Assembly (NCBI GenBank): GCA_905221605.1
Contig: CAJNDS010000001.1
Location: 564,025 to 628,024 of the forward strand
Reading direction: 5' to 3'
DNA from: Symbiodinium natans
Taxonomy: Eukaryota > Sar > Dinophyceae > Suessiales > Symbiodiniaceae
DNA: 64,000 nt
The translations under genes and the position numbers were made by a program. The first letter of the stretch is position 1. Every line of letters begins with the position of its first letter. Shown here piece by piece: positions 24,601-36,600 of the stretch. The notes under the pieces were generated by a model. The model made no database searches. It saw only the letters and a list, made by a program, of their open reading frames with translations, and was not told the DNA's origin.

Positions 24601-27600
24601 GGAATTCAGAATTCGAAATAGAATCGAAAACAAAATCAAAAACAATTCGTAACAACAATCGGAGCATCAAAGCAAAAATCGTACAATAAACTTGTGAATA
24701 AAACATCAAAATAAAATCGAGATATATCGTGAGACCGATGTTTCGGCGTTTTTCCGCGGAGAACACATCGGAGAAAAAATCGGGAAAAAAGAACACGAGC
24801 AGACGGCAATTGAAAATCGAAAAATCAAAGTTTTCAAAACCCTAAACCCTAAACCCTAAACCCTAAACCCTAAACCCTAAACCCTAGACCCTAGACCCTA
24901 GACCCTAAACCCTAAACCCTAAACCCTAAACCCTAAACCCTAAACCCTAAACCCTAGCCTTGAACCCCAAACCCAATACAAACTCTGTGCATGGAGCCTC
25001 GGGGTCCGCCTCTGGGGGAGGTTGCCCCTCCTCTTCCTCGTAGAAGAACGCCGAGGATCGGGCTGGGGTTAGGGGTTCGGGGTTTAGGGATTAGGGTTTA
25101 GGGTTTAGGGTTTAGGGTTTAGGGTTTAGGGGTTCGGGGTTTAGGGATTAGGGTGGGGATGTTCCCCCTGATACTAACAGTCCTGAATCGGGAATATATT
25201 CAGGAATACTGTCATCCCTACTAAGGACTGTTAGTATAAGGGGGAACAAGATTAGGGCTTGTTCCCCCTCCCCTGCCAGAGCAAGTTCGATCGCGAGGCG
25301 CAGTTGTCATTCATGGCCCCTGAAAATCAAGACCCTCCCGAACCCAACAGACGATCTTAGTAATGCTGAGCCCTGCTTCGGAGTAGACACTGGAAAAAGA
25401 GCATATGCTTTGTAGGGATGAGTAGCTAGAATAGGAACCCTGTCCCGACAAAGTATTGCAGTATAGTACTCCAAAACCCCAGGCTGGGATCTTCAATGGC
25501 GCGCTTGAGGTCTCACATCTACCTGCCCCAGTTCTCTAAACGGTTAGGGTTTAGGGCTTAGGGGTTAGGGTTTGGGGTTTGGGGTTTAGGGTTTAGGGTT
25601 CGGGTTGAGGGTTCAGGGTTTAGGGTCTAGCATGTAGTTGAGAGGCCTGAAACCCGAAACCTGAAACCCTAAACCCTAAACCCTAATGCCTAAACCCTAA
25701 ACTAAACCCTAAACTCAGTTCTGGCCACATCCCCGGAGGCTCCTCTTCCTTCGCTGCTTTCGCGGCCTCGGCCTACACAGAAGTCCATGATCAGTTTGCA
25801 AAGCAAAAGGTTTAGGGTTTAGGGTTTAGGGTTTAGGGTTTAGGGTTTAGGGTTTAGGGTTTAGGGTTTAGGGTTTAGGGTTTAGGGTTCTTCAACATCT
25901 TGAAGCCTAAGCCCGAAACCCTAGAGCTGGAGTTTAGGCAGATATACTTGTAGCCCCAAACAGCTGCACGTGAACCTTCAGGCACGTCCACACCCCCTAA
26001 ACCCTAAACCCGAAATCCCTAAACCCTAAACCCTAAATCCCTAAACCCTAAACCCTAAACCCTAAATCCCTAAACCTTAAACCCTAAACCCTAAACCCAA
26101 AACCCTTAACCCCTAAAACCCTAAACCCCGATCTCCCGGAAACTGGGGACTCGCAACCTGCCACAGGGAGTTCGCACGCACCCCTGACCTCTTGTTCAGG
26201 AACTCAAAGGGGTTTTAGGGGGTTTAGGGTTTAGGGTTTAGGGTTTAGGGTTTAGGGTTTAGGGTTTAGGGTTTAGGGTTTAGGGTTTAGGGGGGATTAG
26301 GGTGTAGGATTGGCGTACCCGGAGTACGCAATCGAGTGCCCTGATTCTGGTAGCACCATTTCCGGTTGTTGTTGCATCAGAGTGGCCGACTCTGGCTTCA
26401 CACCACGAATAGCTTCGTCGGACGCAGTCCCAGTAACGCGCTGCGTCCCCCTGCTTTTTTTGCTTACATGCCCCTGTTATCGGGGTTGCCACACACACAC
26501 ACAACGCGCAGCACCCGAGAGCCTAAACCCACCGACAAATGACATGTCGATGCCTCTGTGTGTATGGGCAATGTATATCGAAGTCAGCCCTGTAAGTGAC
26601 AGCTTCTTTCTGAAGCCCATGAATACTAGAATGCGGGCCCCCACACACTTGGTACACACTGGAGAAGAACGAGGCGTCGGTGCGTAGCTTTTGAGATGCC
26701 GAAATTCCCAGACCCCAATATACTTAAATCGCGAAACCATAAACCCAACTCGGTCCCTGCGTTTCAAGAATTCGCCACCCCAAACCAGCTAAACCACCCG
26801 AAGCCCCCCCAAAAAGAACCCAAACCCCCCAAACCCCCCAAACCCCCCAAAAAAAAAACAAACCCCCCAAAACCCCCAAAAAACCGGAAACAAAAACAAA
26901 TCCGAAACCAACAAACCTGAACCTAAGTCGTCCCACAGCCTCCTCTTCGGGTTTAAAGGTAAAAACCCCAAAACCCCCCAAAACCCCCAAAAAAAAACCC
27001 AAAACCCCAAAAACCCCAAACCCCCCCCCCCCCTCCCCCCAAAAAAACCCAAAAACCTAAGTCGTCCCACCGCCTCCTCCTTGCGGGCTTTGCGAACCTC
27101 GACTACTCGCTGCGCCACCTGCAAGACAGGGGGGGTCACTGAAAGCAAGCTTCGGGCTTTGATAGGGTTTAGGGTTTAGGAATTAGGGTTTAGGGTTTAG
27201 GGTTTCGGGTTTAGGCTTAAGGCTTTAGGGTTTAGGGTTGATAAACCCCAACCCCCCCCCGGCCCAAAACCCTGAACCCAAACCTCTCCCCCCCCCCCCC
27301 CCGGCCCAAAACCCTAAACCCCCTCAGCCCCGAACCCTTGACCTTCCACCCCTTCCTCCCCCCAACTCCTTCGGGGGACTCATTCAGGGAAACCACAAGC
27401 GGACTGCCTAGAGCCTCCTGAAGGCTCCCTGAGGCTATGGGGAGTCCCGCCGGGTGTCCAACAGTTCATGGCCTTTTGGCTGGCAAGTAGGGCGCGACAT
27501 GTTGCGGAAGAAGGCTAGGAGCCGTGCCTGTAGCTAACCTACTTCTAGGGTTTGCAACCCCACCCTCCAAGTAGTCCAGTTCAGGTCAAGATGTCTTCGG

Positions 27601-30600
27601 ATTGTGTGCAAGGCTGCTGAGGCTGGTTTCGAGATGAACGTTGAAGCCTTCAGGCGGTCCAGATGCCCTTTGGCCCTAAACCCTAAACCCTAAACCCTAA
27701 ACCCCAAACCCTAAACCCTAAACCTGAAGGTGCCTTTCTGTTTGTGGTCTGTTTACGAGCCACCAGACGTCCACCGAGTTGCGCTCAGAACCTTTTCGGT
27801 GCAAACCCTAGACCAAATCCTATACCCCATACCGGACTTGGCAGCCCAGTAACCATATTATAATAAGGGCACCCTTTTTGGGGTTGGCTATTTTATAAGG
27901 GGGCCCATATCCTAAAAATAGGGTAAAGAGTAAAGGGTACCACTGGGCTACCAAGCGGATCATGCTTTGAGTAAGAGAAAACAGCAATGCTTCCAAATTC
28001 CTGCTTGACGAGGCCTGCTTCCACATGCCATCGCCTGGCTGCCGGAGGGGCACCTGGCCAGTTGGACAGCGAAGCCCAGGGGGGTTCAGGGTTTGGGGGT
28101 TTGGGGTTTAGGGTTGAGGATGTAGGGTTTAGGGTTCGGGTTTAGGGTTTGGGGTTTGGGGCTTGGGGTTTGGGGTTTGGGGTGCTCGGGGTTTTCAGGG
28201 CTTTGCGGTTCAGAGTTTCTTTGGGCTTAGAGAGGTTTAAGGGCTTGAAATCTGGCGGGTGGGGGGGCATAGAGGGGGGAGGTTCCTTCCATCGTTTGAC
28301 CACTCCCCGAAACCCCAAACCCTAAACCCAAAAACCCAAACTTGCTAAACATGCTAAGCCCCACATTGATATGCTCCGAAGCCAGCGCGGAAGGTGCCAA
28401 GGGGTGGGCTCCACCCGAACCCTAAACCGCCTGAACTCGAAACACCCGAAGGTTTGGGGGGCTTTGGGTTCAGGGGCCCTTGGACCTGTTTACTTTTTCT
28501 TCTCTAGATTCTAGTTCGGGGCTGAGGGTTGAAAGTTTAGGACTCAAAAAGTTTAGGGTTTAGGGCTAGGGTTTAGGATTGGATTTTTAGGGCTTAGGGA
28601 CTGGAGAAGGTTTAGGGTCTGGTTCTTGCATCGGTCGAGCTGTAGGCGGCTGTGTGCCCTGGTAGAGCGGCTCACATCAGAAACCTTAAACCCTAAAACC
28701 TAACCCTAAACCCTAAAACCTAAACCCTAAACCCTAAACCCCAAACCCCAAACCCCAATCCAAGAACCATCCCCCCCTCCCCTCCCAGAGGTTGGCACCT
28801 CCACGATGCCGCGGTGGTAGCCGTCGTAGTCCGTCAAAGCCCGCTCCTGGCAAGCTTTTGAGGCCTTCGGGGGTGGTAGGGTTTAGGGTTTGGGGTTTAG
28901 GGTTTAGGGTTTAGGGTTCAGGGTTCAGGGTTCAGGGTTCAGGGTTCAGGGTTCAGGGTTCAGGGTTCAGGGTTTAGGGTTTAGGGTTTAGGGTTTAGGG
29001 TTTAGGGTTTGGGGTTTGGGGTTTGGGGTTTGGGCTTTATTGAAATTATTAAGGGTTCAGGTCCGGGGAAGTTTCGAGGAAAGTTTCGAGGAGTTTCGAG
29101 GAGTTTCAAGGAGCTTCTTTTTTGGGTTTTTCTTGAAAATTTCAAGTTACAGGGGGCTTGAGGGTTTAGGGTTTGGGGTTTAGGGCTTCCCAAAGCCCCA
29201 AACCCCAAACCCCAAACCCCAAACCCTAAAACCCAGCTCTCTCCTCAGCCAGGTACTTCTCATCGAACTCAGTGCTGAAGACCTGGCATGGTGTCGGGAG
29301 TTCCGGAATTGGATACCCATGCTCTGTCACTTCACGGGTCAGAAGTTGCAAGGGGTGCGTGCCCTGGTTCTTTATTAAGAACTAGCATAAACTTCCCTGA
29401 GTTCCGTATGAAGAACAAGTACAGAAGTGTCCCTACTCCCCTATATTAGTACCAGTATAGAAGTTCCCTAGCTCCCTGTTAGGTACTCGTACAGACGTTC
29501 CCTGGCTCCCGATTCGAGGACTAGCATAGAAGTCACAGAAGATGCTCCCTAAGCACAGAAGATGCTTGTAGGAGAGGGCCGGAGGCCGCACGCAGCCTCA
29601 AAGCTGTGAGATCCCTGCTTGGGTTCGTCTCTGTCAAAAGCTCCGTGGCTTGTATATAAACAGAAACGAAGCAGAGTTCCTAAGGGAGCTACAGCTAGTT
29701 CATCCTCCTAAGCCCTAAACTTCAACATACCTAAGCCCTACACGCTGAGAAGCATTGCTGCCACGACCTCGATGGGGTAGTCGGTGGGGTTGACCAGCCT
29801 CTAGCGGAACACATAAGGGGGCTGCCCGGCGCTTGGGGGTTTATGCTCCGCATGATGTCTAGTGGGGTCCAGACATAGGGCTGGGGGTCCATGCCGTGCC
29901 CAAGGACATCGTTTTCCAAAGCCGTCACGAGCCGCACTGTTTGCTGTGCCGCACCGTGCCTTTGCGCACCGAGATACCGGATTTTGGAGTTTAGGGTTTA
30001 TGGGGTTTAGGGTGCACCGGGGCACCATGGTAGCCTAACAATAAGGGTGCCCGGGGTACGACTGGGCATCTGAGTTCTTGCACTTCTTGCACCGGACATG
30101 TCATGGTCAACTAGCCCTAACCCTGGACCCTGGACCCTAGACCCTAGACCTTATAAACCTAAACCCTAAACCCTAAACCCTAACCCTAAACCCTAAACCC
30201 TAAACCCTAAACCCTAAACCCTAAACCCTAAACCCTAAACCCTAAACCCTAAACCCTAAACCCTAAACCCTAAACCCTAAACCCTAAACCCTAAACCCTA
30301 GCCCTAAACCTTAAACCCTTGCTACCAGGCAAGCCGCGCTCTTTCCTGAGAGGCGGGCCAGAACTCTTCCGAACATCCCTCGCCCTTGGGCATCACCTGG
30401 GCTTCGGGTTTCGGGGTTTAGGTTTTCGGGGTTTCGGGGTTTAAGAGGTTAAGGGTTTAGGGATTCGGGGTTGAGTTAGGCTTTGAGGGTTTTGGGGTTT
30501 TGGGTTTCAGGGCTTCGGGGTTTGGGGGGGGTCTAGGGTTGCGGGTTTTAGGGGCTTCAAGAGGGCGTTCAGGGTGTCGCTTTCATGCCTGAAGCTTTGT

Positions 30601-33600
30601 GGCCTGTGACAGCAGCCGCAGAGGCTTTCGTAAAGTCTGCAGCTCGAAACTCCACGCCCCAAAACCGTAGACCCCGAACACTAATTAAGCCACCATCCGC
30701 AAAAAGTCTAGAGCCAGGAGGGAGAGCAGGAGTGGAAGCAAAAAAGCAGCCTCAACTTGGCACCCCGGTTGAGCCCTAAACCCAAAACTCCTTTAAGACC
30801 GGCCTGCAATTGAAAGGGACGTGCAGATGTAGTTCTCGGAACATCTAAGGTTGAGGGCTCAGGGCCTAGGGAGTCTTGGGGGCTGCTTTGGGCTTGGGCT
30901 TTCGGTTTTTTTTTTGCCTTAGGGGGGCGCTTTGGGGTTGTGGGGGCTGGCCCGGGCCCGTCGTGATCCAAGTCGACGGCTTCGGGGGCTTCGGCTTGCT
31001 GAGATTTCCACCCCTTGCGTCCTAGGTAGGATAAGGGAGCCCCTTGAGAGGGAACCCTTCTGAACCCTCTTCGGGCTCTCTTAAACAGGGACCTTATTCA
31101 CAGGGTCTACATCCCCAAGGGTCCCCCTAATCCTATCCCCCCTTGCGCGGAACCCCTACATCGAGGGCTTTGGGTAAAGGATCTGTAGGGTCCTAAGGAG
31201 CCCGAGGCCCGAAACCCCTTCGAGGGAAAGGACAAGCCCCCGAAAGCGCTCTTCACCCTCGACCCCCCTAAACCCTAAACCCTAAAACCCTAAACCCCTA
31301 AAACCCAAAAACCCAAAAACCCAAAAACCCAAAAACCCAAAAACCCAAAAACCCAAAAACCCAAAAACCCAAAAACCCAAAAACCCAAAAACCCAAAAAC
31401 CCAAAAACCCAAAAACCCAAAAACCCTAAACCCTAAACCCTAAAGCCTAAAACAGAAGCAGAACAGGTCCTACTCCCTTTGCCCGAGGCCCCAGCAGGCC
31501 CAAGCTGGTAGCTCAGACTGGGCCTTGCATCAGGCGCGGAAAGACCACGCATACCAGGGTTTAGGGTTTAGGGTTTAGGGTTTAGGGTTTAGGGTTTAGG
31601 GTTTAGGGTTTAGGGCTTAATTAGGGTTTAGGGTTTCGGGTTTAGAGTTTCCAAGCCCCATCCCTTAACCCCTCAAGCCCTGCCTTTCCACCCGACAGGC
31701 TTACTTAGGGTGCAGCGGCTTCTGTACCAGGGGCCACGCCAAACAACCAGAGGCTTGTGGTTACAAGGGCGTGGGATTTAGGCCTCAAAACCTACCCCCA
31801 AACCCCCCCCCCCCCCCAAAAAAAAAAAAAAGAAGTCCACACCAGAGGCTAAGGCCTTAAGGGTTTCGCAGTTAGGGTTTTTTAACGTTAAAAAACCCTT
31901 TTAGGGTTTAGGGTTTTTAACGTTAAAAAAACCCTAAAGGCCTTAAGGGTTTCGCAGTTTTGGGTCTGGCATCTCCAGGCCTGACTTCCAGGCGGAGCAC
32001 GTCGCCGCGCCCCGTGACCTTGCGCGCATGCGGCTCTGCGACTCGACGGCTTGGGGGGGGGGGGGGGGGGAGGTTTAGGGTTTAGGGTTTAGGGTTTAGG
32101 GTTTAGGGTTTAGGGTTTAGGGTTTAGGGTTTAGGGTTTAGGGTTTAGGGTTTAGGGTTTAGGGTTTAGGGTTTAGGGTTTAGGGTTTAGGGTTTAGGGT
32201 TTAGGGTTTAGGGTTTAGGGTTGGCACTACACTGAACCCCAGAAACCCTACGAATCGGAAACCATAGAAAAAACCCTAAAACATGAACCCTACAAGCCCT
32301 AAACGCTGAGAGCTACACACCCTACGATGCCTAAGACTCTACAGGCCACAAACCTGGCTGTCCTGGGGTCTTGGCTGAGGGGGTTCTTCCTAGCTTGGGT
32401 TCAGGGTGGCGTGCCCTTGCTACGAAGCGTGGTTCTTCCGGCGTTTGTTGGGCTTCAGCATGTAGGAGGGCTTAGGGTTCTTAAGGTTCATGGAAGGGGG
32501 TCGAGGGTTTAGGGTTTAGGGTTTAGGGTTTAGGGTTTAGGGTTTAAGGTTTAGGGTTTAGGCTTTCAGGGTTAGGGTTTAGGGTCTCGCGCTTCAGGAT
32601 GTTGAGGCTTGGGGGCCTATAGGGCTGATGTCGTTTAGAGCGTTGAGGGTTTCAGGGTTTGAGTGTGATGGTTTCGGGCTTCTTGGTGGTATTACCCTAA
32701 ACCCTAAGTCTAGGGTAACTTACTATTACCACCCTTGGGGTGTCCTCCCCCCGCCCCCCTCCCACCCACCCACCCACACCACGAGACTGATCTGCTGCAA
32801 GGGGACAACGATGGACTTCCTGCGCTGGTTGTCCCGCATGCGGATCTGGAGCGTGCCTGGAGGGACAAGCGCTTCACCTAGGGTTTAGGGTTTAGGGTTT
32901 AGGGACCCTCAGCCCTCAAAGCCCAAACCTTAAGCCCTGAACCCTACGAGACTCTAGTTAAAGCGGTGTTCAGCCCCTCCTCTGGCCATCATACTCTAAG
33001 GCAGGAAACCCAAGAAGGGACCGCAACTCGGACAACCTGCCATCCAGGCCGCAATTCGACCGTTTAGGGTTCAGGGTTTTAGGGTTCAGGGTAAAGGGTC
33101 ATAGGGCTTAGGGCTTCGGGTTTAGAGCTCTGGTGGATTTCTAGGGTTCCAGGGTTCCAGGGTTCCAGGATTCTAGGTTCTAGAGTTCTAGAGTTCTAGG
33201 GTTCTAGGGTTCTACGGTTCTAGGGTTCTAGGGTTCTAGGGTTCTAGGGTTCTAGGGTTCTAGGGTTCTAGGTTTCTAGGGTTCTAGGGCTTACTTCTGA
33301 GGTTTCTACCCTAAACCCTAAACCCTAAACCCTAAACCCTAAACCCTAAACCCTAAACCCTAAACCCTAAACCCTAAACTTCTGAGTTCCGAGGGAAACC
33401 TGTAACCTTGCGAAGCGATGGGAGCCGCCACCGGCCTGTGAAGAGCTGCGCGCCGTCGGGGGCAAAGGAGGCTGTCAGCACCCTGGCGGGTTTAGGGTTT
33501 AGGGTTTAGGGTTTAGGGTTTAGGGTTTAGGGTTTGGGGTTTAGGGTTTAGGGATTTTGGCATTAAGGTCGGTCTTGGTGTTTAGGGTTGGTACGGGATT

Positions 33601-36600
33601 TGCCAGTCCAAGTGTTGATTGGGGTGCTGCAGAAGCACAAATGCAGTCAGCAACATCTGTACATGCAGGGTGTAGGTAGCTAGGGTCTAGGGCTTAGGCG
33701 GTTTAGGGTTTAAGGGGGGCTTTCAGCATACCCACATGTCACTTGAACCAGCCCCTTCTCTTGCGCTGTCCGGTCCTCTGCATGGGGCACGCCGACAGCC
33801 TTCTCCCCCTCTTCAAACAGCAAGTTCCACCCCCTAATTTTCCGCCAACACATGGCGGAATGGTAAGCCGAAGTGTTCGGAGAAGCTTATAGACCCCAAA
33901 CCCCCAAAACCCAAAACCCTAAACCCAAGAACCCTTTAACATTAGGTGAGGGGGGGCTAGCTTCCGGTGCAGCTGCTGTCGCACTCGTGGTCCAAAAACT
34001 CCCCCTCGTCTGGGGATAGGGCTTGTAGGGTTGAGCGTTCGCAGTTAGGGTTTAGAAGGTGTGGGTTCGAACCCAAAAAAAGAACCCTGACCCCTCTAAG
34101 GCCCTAAGCCCTGGGCCCTTCTGAACCCCAGCCCCTGCCCCCTTCCACCCCGCACCCCCCGCGCACCCTACTAAGCCCGAAACCCTAAACCCCCAGCCCC
34201 CTGCAGAGAAAGTGCGCCGGCGGAACTTCCGCTCGCCAGGTTGGAGGACGCCGCTGGAGGGCGTGAGGTCGAAGACGGACTGGACGCCAGGGTTTAGGGT
34301 TTAGGGTTTAGGGTTTAGGGTTTGGGGTTTTGGGGTTTTGGGGTTTTGGGGTTTTGGGGTTTTGGGGTTTTGGGGTTTTGGGGTTTTGGGGTTTTGGGGT
34401 TCTGGGGTTCTGGGGTTCTGGGGGTTCTGGGGTTCTGGGGTTCTGGGGTTCTGGGGTTCTGGGGTTCTGGGGTTCTGGGGTTTTGGGGTTTTGGGGTTTT
34501 GGGGTTTTGGGGTTTTGGGGTTTTGGGGTTTTGGGGTTTTGGGGTCAATGTCCCAGCAATATGCCTGGCATCATTTTGGGGGATCCCTTGTGATATCTGC
34601 TGAAAGGGGATACTTCTGTCATGAGCCGTCCTGGGACAGGCGCGAAGCTGCGGTTCAGGCTTTAGGGTAGGGGCTTGGGGTTTAGAGTTCCTAAACCCTA
34701 AGCCCTAAGCCCTGAGCCCTAAGCCCTAAGCCCTAAGCCCTAAGCCCTAAACCCTAAACCCTAAACCCTAAACCCTAAACCGCAGGGTGGTTTAGAGGCT
34801 TTTAGCTTCCTAGGCCTTGGAGGCTTTGGTGTGCTCGGGCCGGTTCAGAAGCTTGCGCTTGCCGAGCCGAGGTGTCCAATGCGCCAGGTCTTCACCCTGC
34901 CCCCCTTCAAGCTCTTGGGGTTTAGGGTTGAGCGTTTAGGGCTTAGGCTTCACTAGCCCCAAACTGACAAGAGATTCCATATAAGAGACTCTATGAGTCA
35001 AAAATAGCCAAAATACACCCTGAACCAATAAAGCCTCGAACTCTGAGCACTCGGAGCCCTGAAGCCCGAAATGCCCGGACCACCACCGGGTGCGCCTCGG
35101 ACGACCTGCCCAGGTGGCTCTTGGGCTCCACATAGGCCTTTGCATGGATGGGTCTTTAATGGATGCAGCCATTTATTTGGGGGCGTTTTGGGGGGTCTCG
35201 TGTGTTGTGGCTTTGGGGTGTAGGGTGCAGAAGCCAAAGCCTCATGATTTGGGGTTGCTACTGAGTTTTGTAACAGCAGCAAGCGCAGCCGGGAATCTCA
35301 AAGGGGGATCCAAAAAGAGCCCTCAACGACAAAAGTCTATTGAGCTGTCCTAAACCCTAAACCCTAAACCCCAAACCCGAAACCCTAAACCCTAAACCCT
35401 AAACCCAACACCCTAAACCCTAAACCCTAAAGCAAATCCGGATTCACACCTCCTGAACCCGTAAGCTTGGTTCCTGGGCGGCCTAGGGGGGGAGGAGGGG
35501 GGAGGGGGGGGTGTCCTCTGTTGCGTAGGAAGGCAGCCTTCCCTGAAGAAAATGGAGTAAGGGTCCAAGGGTCCTACCGGACCTCGTAGCGATGTACGCC
35601 CTGAAGCCTCCCTGAACCCTAAACCGCAAACCCCGAAACCCCTAAACCCCAACCCCTGAAGCCCAACCCTAAGCCGCTGGAGATCCTAGTATCATGGGTT
35701 CCCCCACCGCCCCCCCTCTATACTACCCCCCATACTTGAGGCATGCCTAACTAAGGGTATTTAAGGGGGGGAACCGAGCGGGGGGGGGGAGTAGGGGAAC
35801 CTATGAGAGTAAGCTCTGGAGTAGTAAGGGGCAGGCCCACTCCACAGGGATGGCTTTGTTGTTCTCGAAGGACAGCAGGGCACGCTTCCGGTGGCCTTTT
35901 AGGGTTTAGGGTTTAGGGCTAGGGTTCAGGGTTTAGGGTTTAGGGTTTGGGGTTTAGGGTTTAGGCTTTTTTGGGTTTAGGGTGAAGGGTTTAGGGTTTC
36001 GGGTTTAGGGTTTAGTTTTTAAGGTGAACACAAACCCCCAAACACCCGGCCATGCGCCCCACACATCTCTAAGCCCAAGATCCTGAAACCCTTGTCCCCG
36101 AGTTTAGGGTCCAGGGTTTATGGGTCTAGGTGTGGGGATGAGAGAGTGGGTGTAGTGCAGGGTTTCGGTTTCGGTTTAAGGGGTTAAGGGTTAAGGGTTA
36201 AGGGTTAAGGGTTTAGGGTTTAGGCGAACGAAAACCTCGTCCCCGAAACCTCCACAGCCCCCTGTGCCTACGATGATGCGGCCGAAGTCGATGGACCTTG
36301 TCGGACGGGCGTTGTCCCTTCAAACATTCCTCAATAGGACCCTCGTTTATGAAACATGACCCTAAGCCCCGCACCCGAAACCCAACACAACCCCTGGGCC
36401 CGCCCACTTCTTCAGGATTTCACTTCCCTACACCCACTTCAAGGAATCTTCACACGAACCAAAGGCCGAAAAAACCTGCAGGGCTTAGAGGATAGGGTTT
36501 AGGTTTAGGGTTTCGGGCTTCGGATCCAGGACACACACACACACACACACATGCACTAAACCCTAAACCCGAAACCCTAAACCCTAAACCCTAAACCCGA

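Noticed and set aside
29801-29928. Coding continuation of the open minus-strand frame (ALENDVLGHGMDPQPYV)
   Set aside because: Splicing at CTC|GTGACG to TAG|AGG gives the conserved R-L-V-N-P-T-D-Y-P-I-E context; the read-through does not reach it in frame.
31517-31558. Plus-strand exon ending at a G|GTTTAGGG donor (WALHQARKDHAYQ)
   Set aside because: All neighbouring supported exons are on the minus strand and fit one protein; kept only as an alternative.
33030-33065. Exon reading VVRVAVPS or GCPSCGPFLG on the minus strand
   Set aside because: The flanking exons join in phase without it.
33436-33482. WD40 repeat strand
   Set aside because: SFAPDGAQLFT looks WD40-like alone, but phase links it to FDLTPSSGVLQPGE, an ASH repeat.
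34058-34076. tRNA T-arm (gggttcgaaccc)
   Set aside because: No acceptor, D or anticodon arm can be folded upstream.
34315-34670. Gly/Trp/Leu- or Pro/Lys-rich proteins in the GGGGTTTT array
   Set aside because: Direct translation of an 8-bp repeat on both strands; no splice sites or unique sequence.
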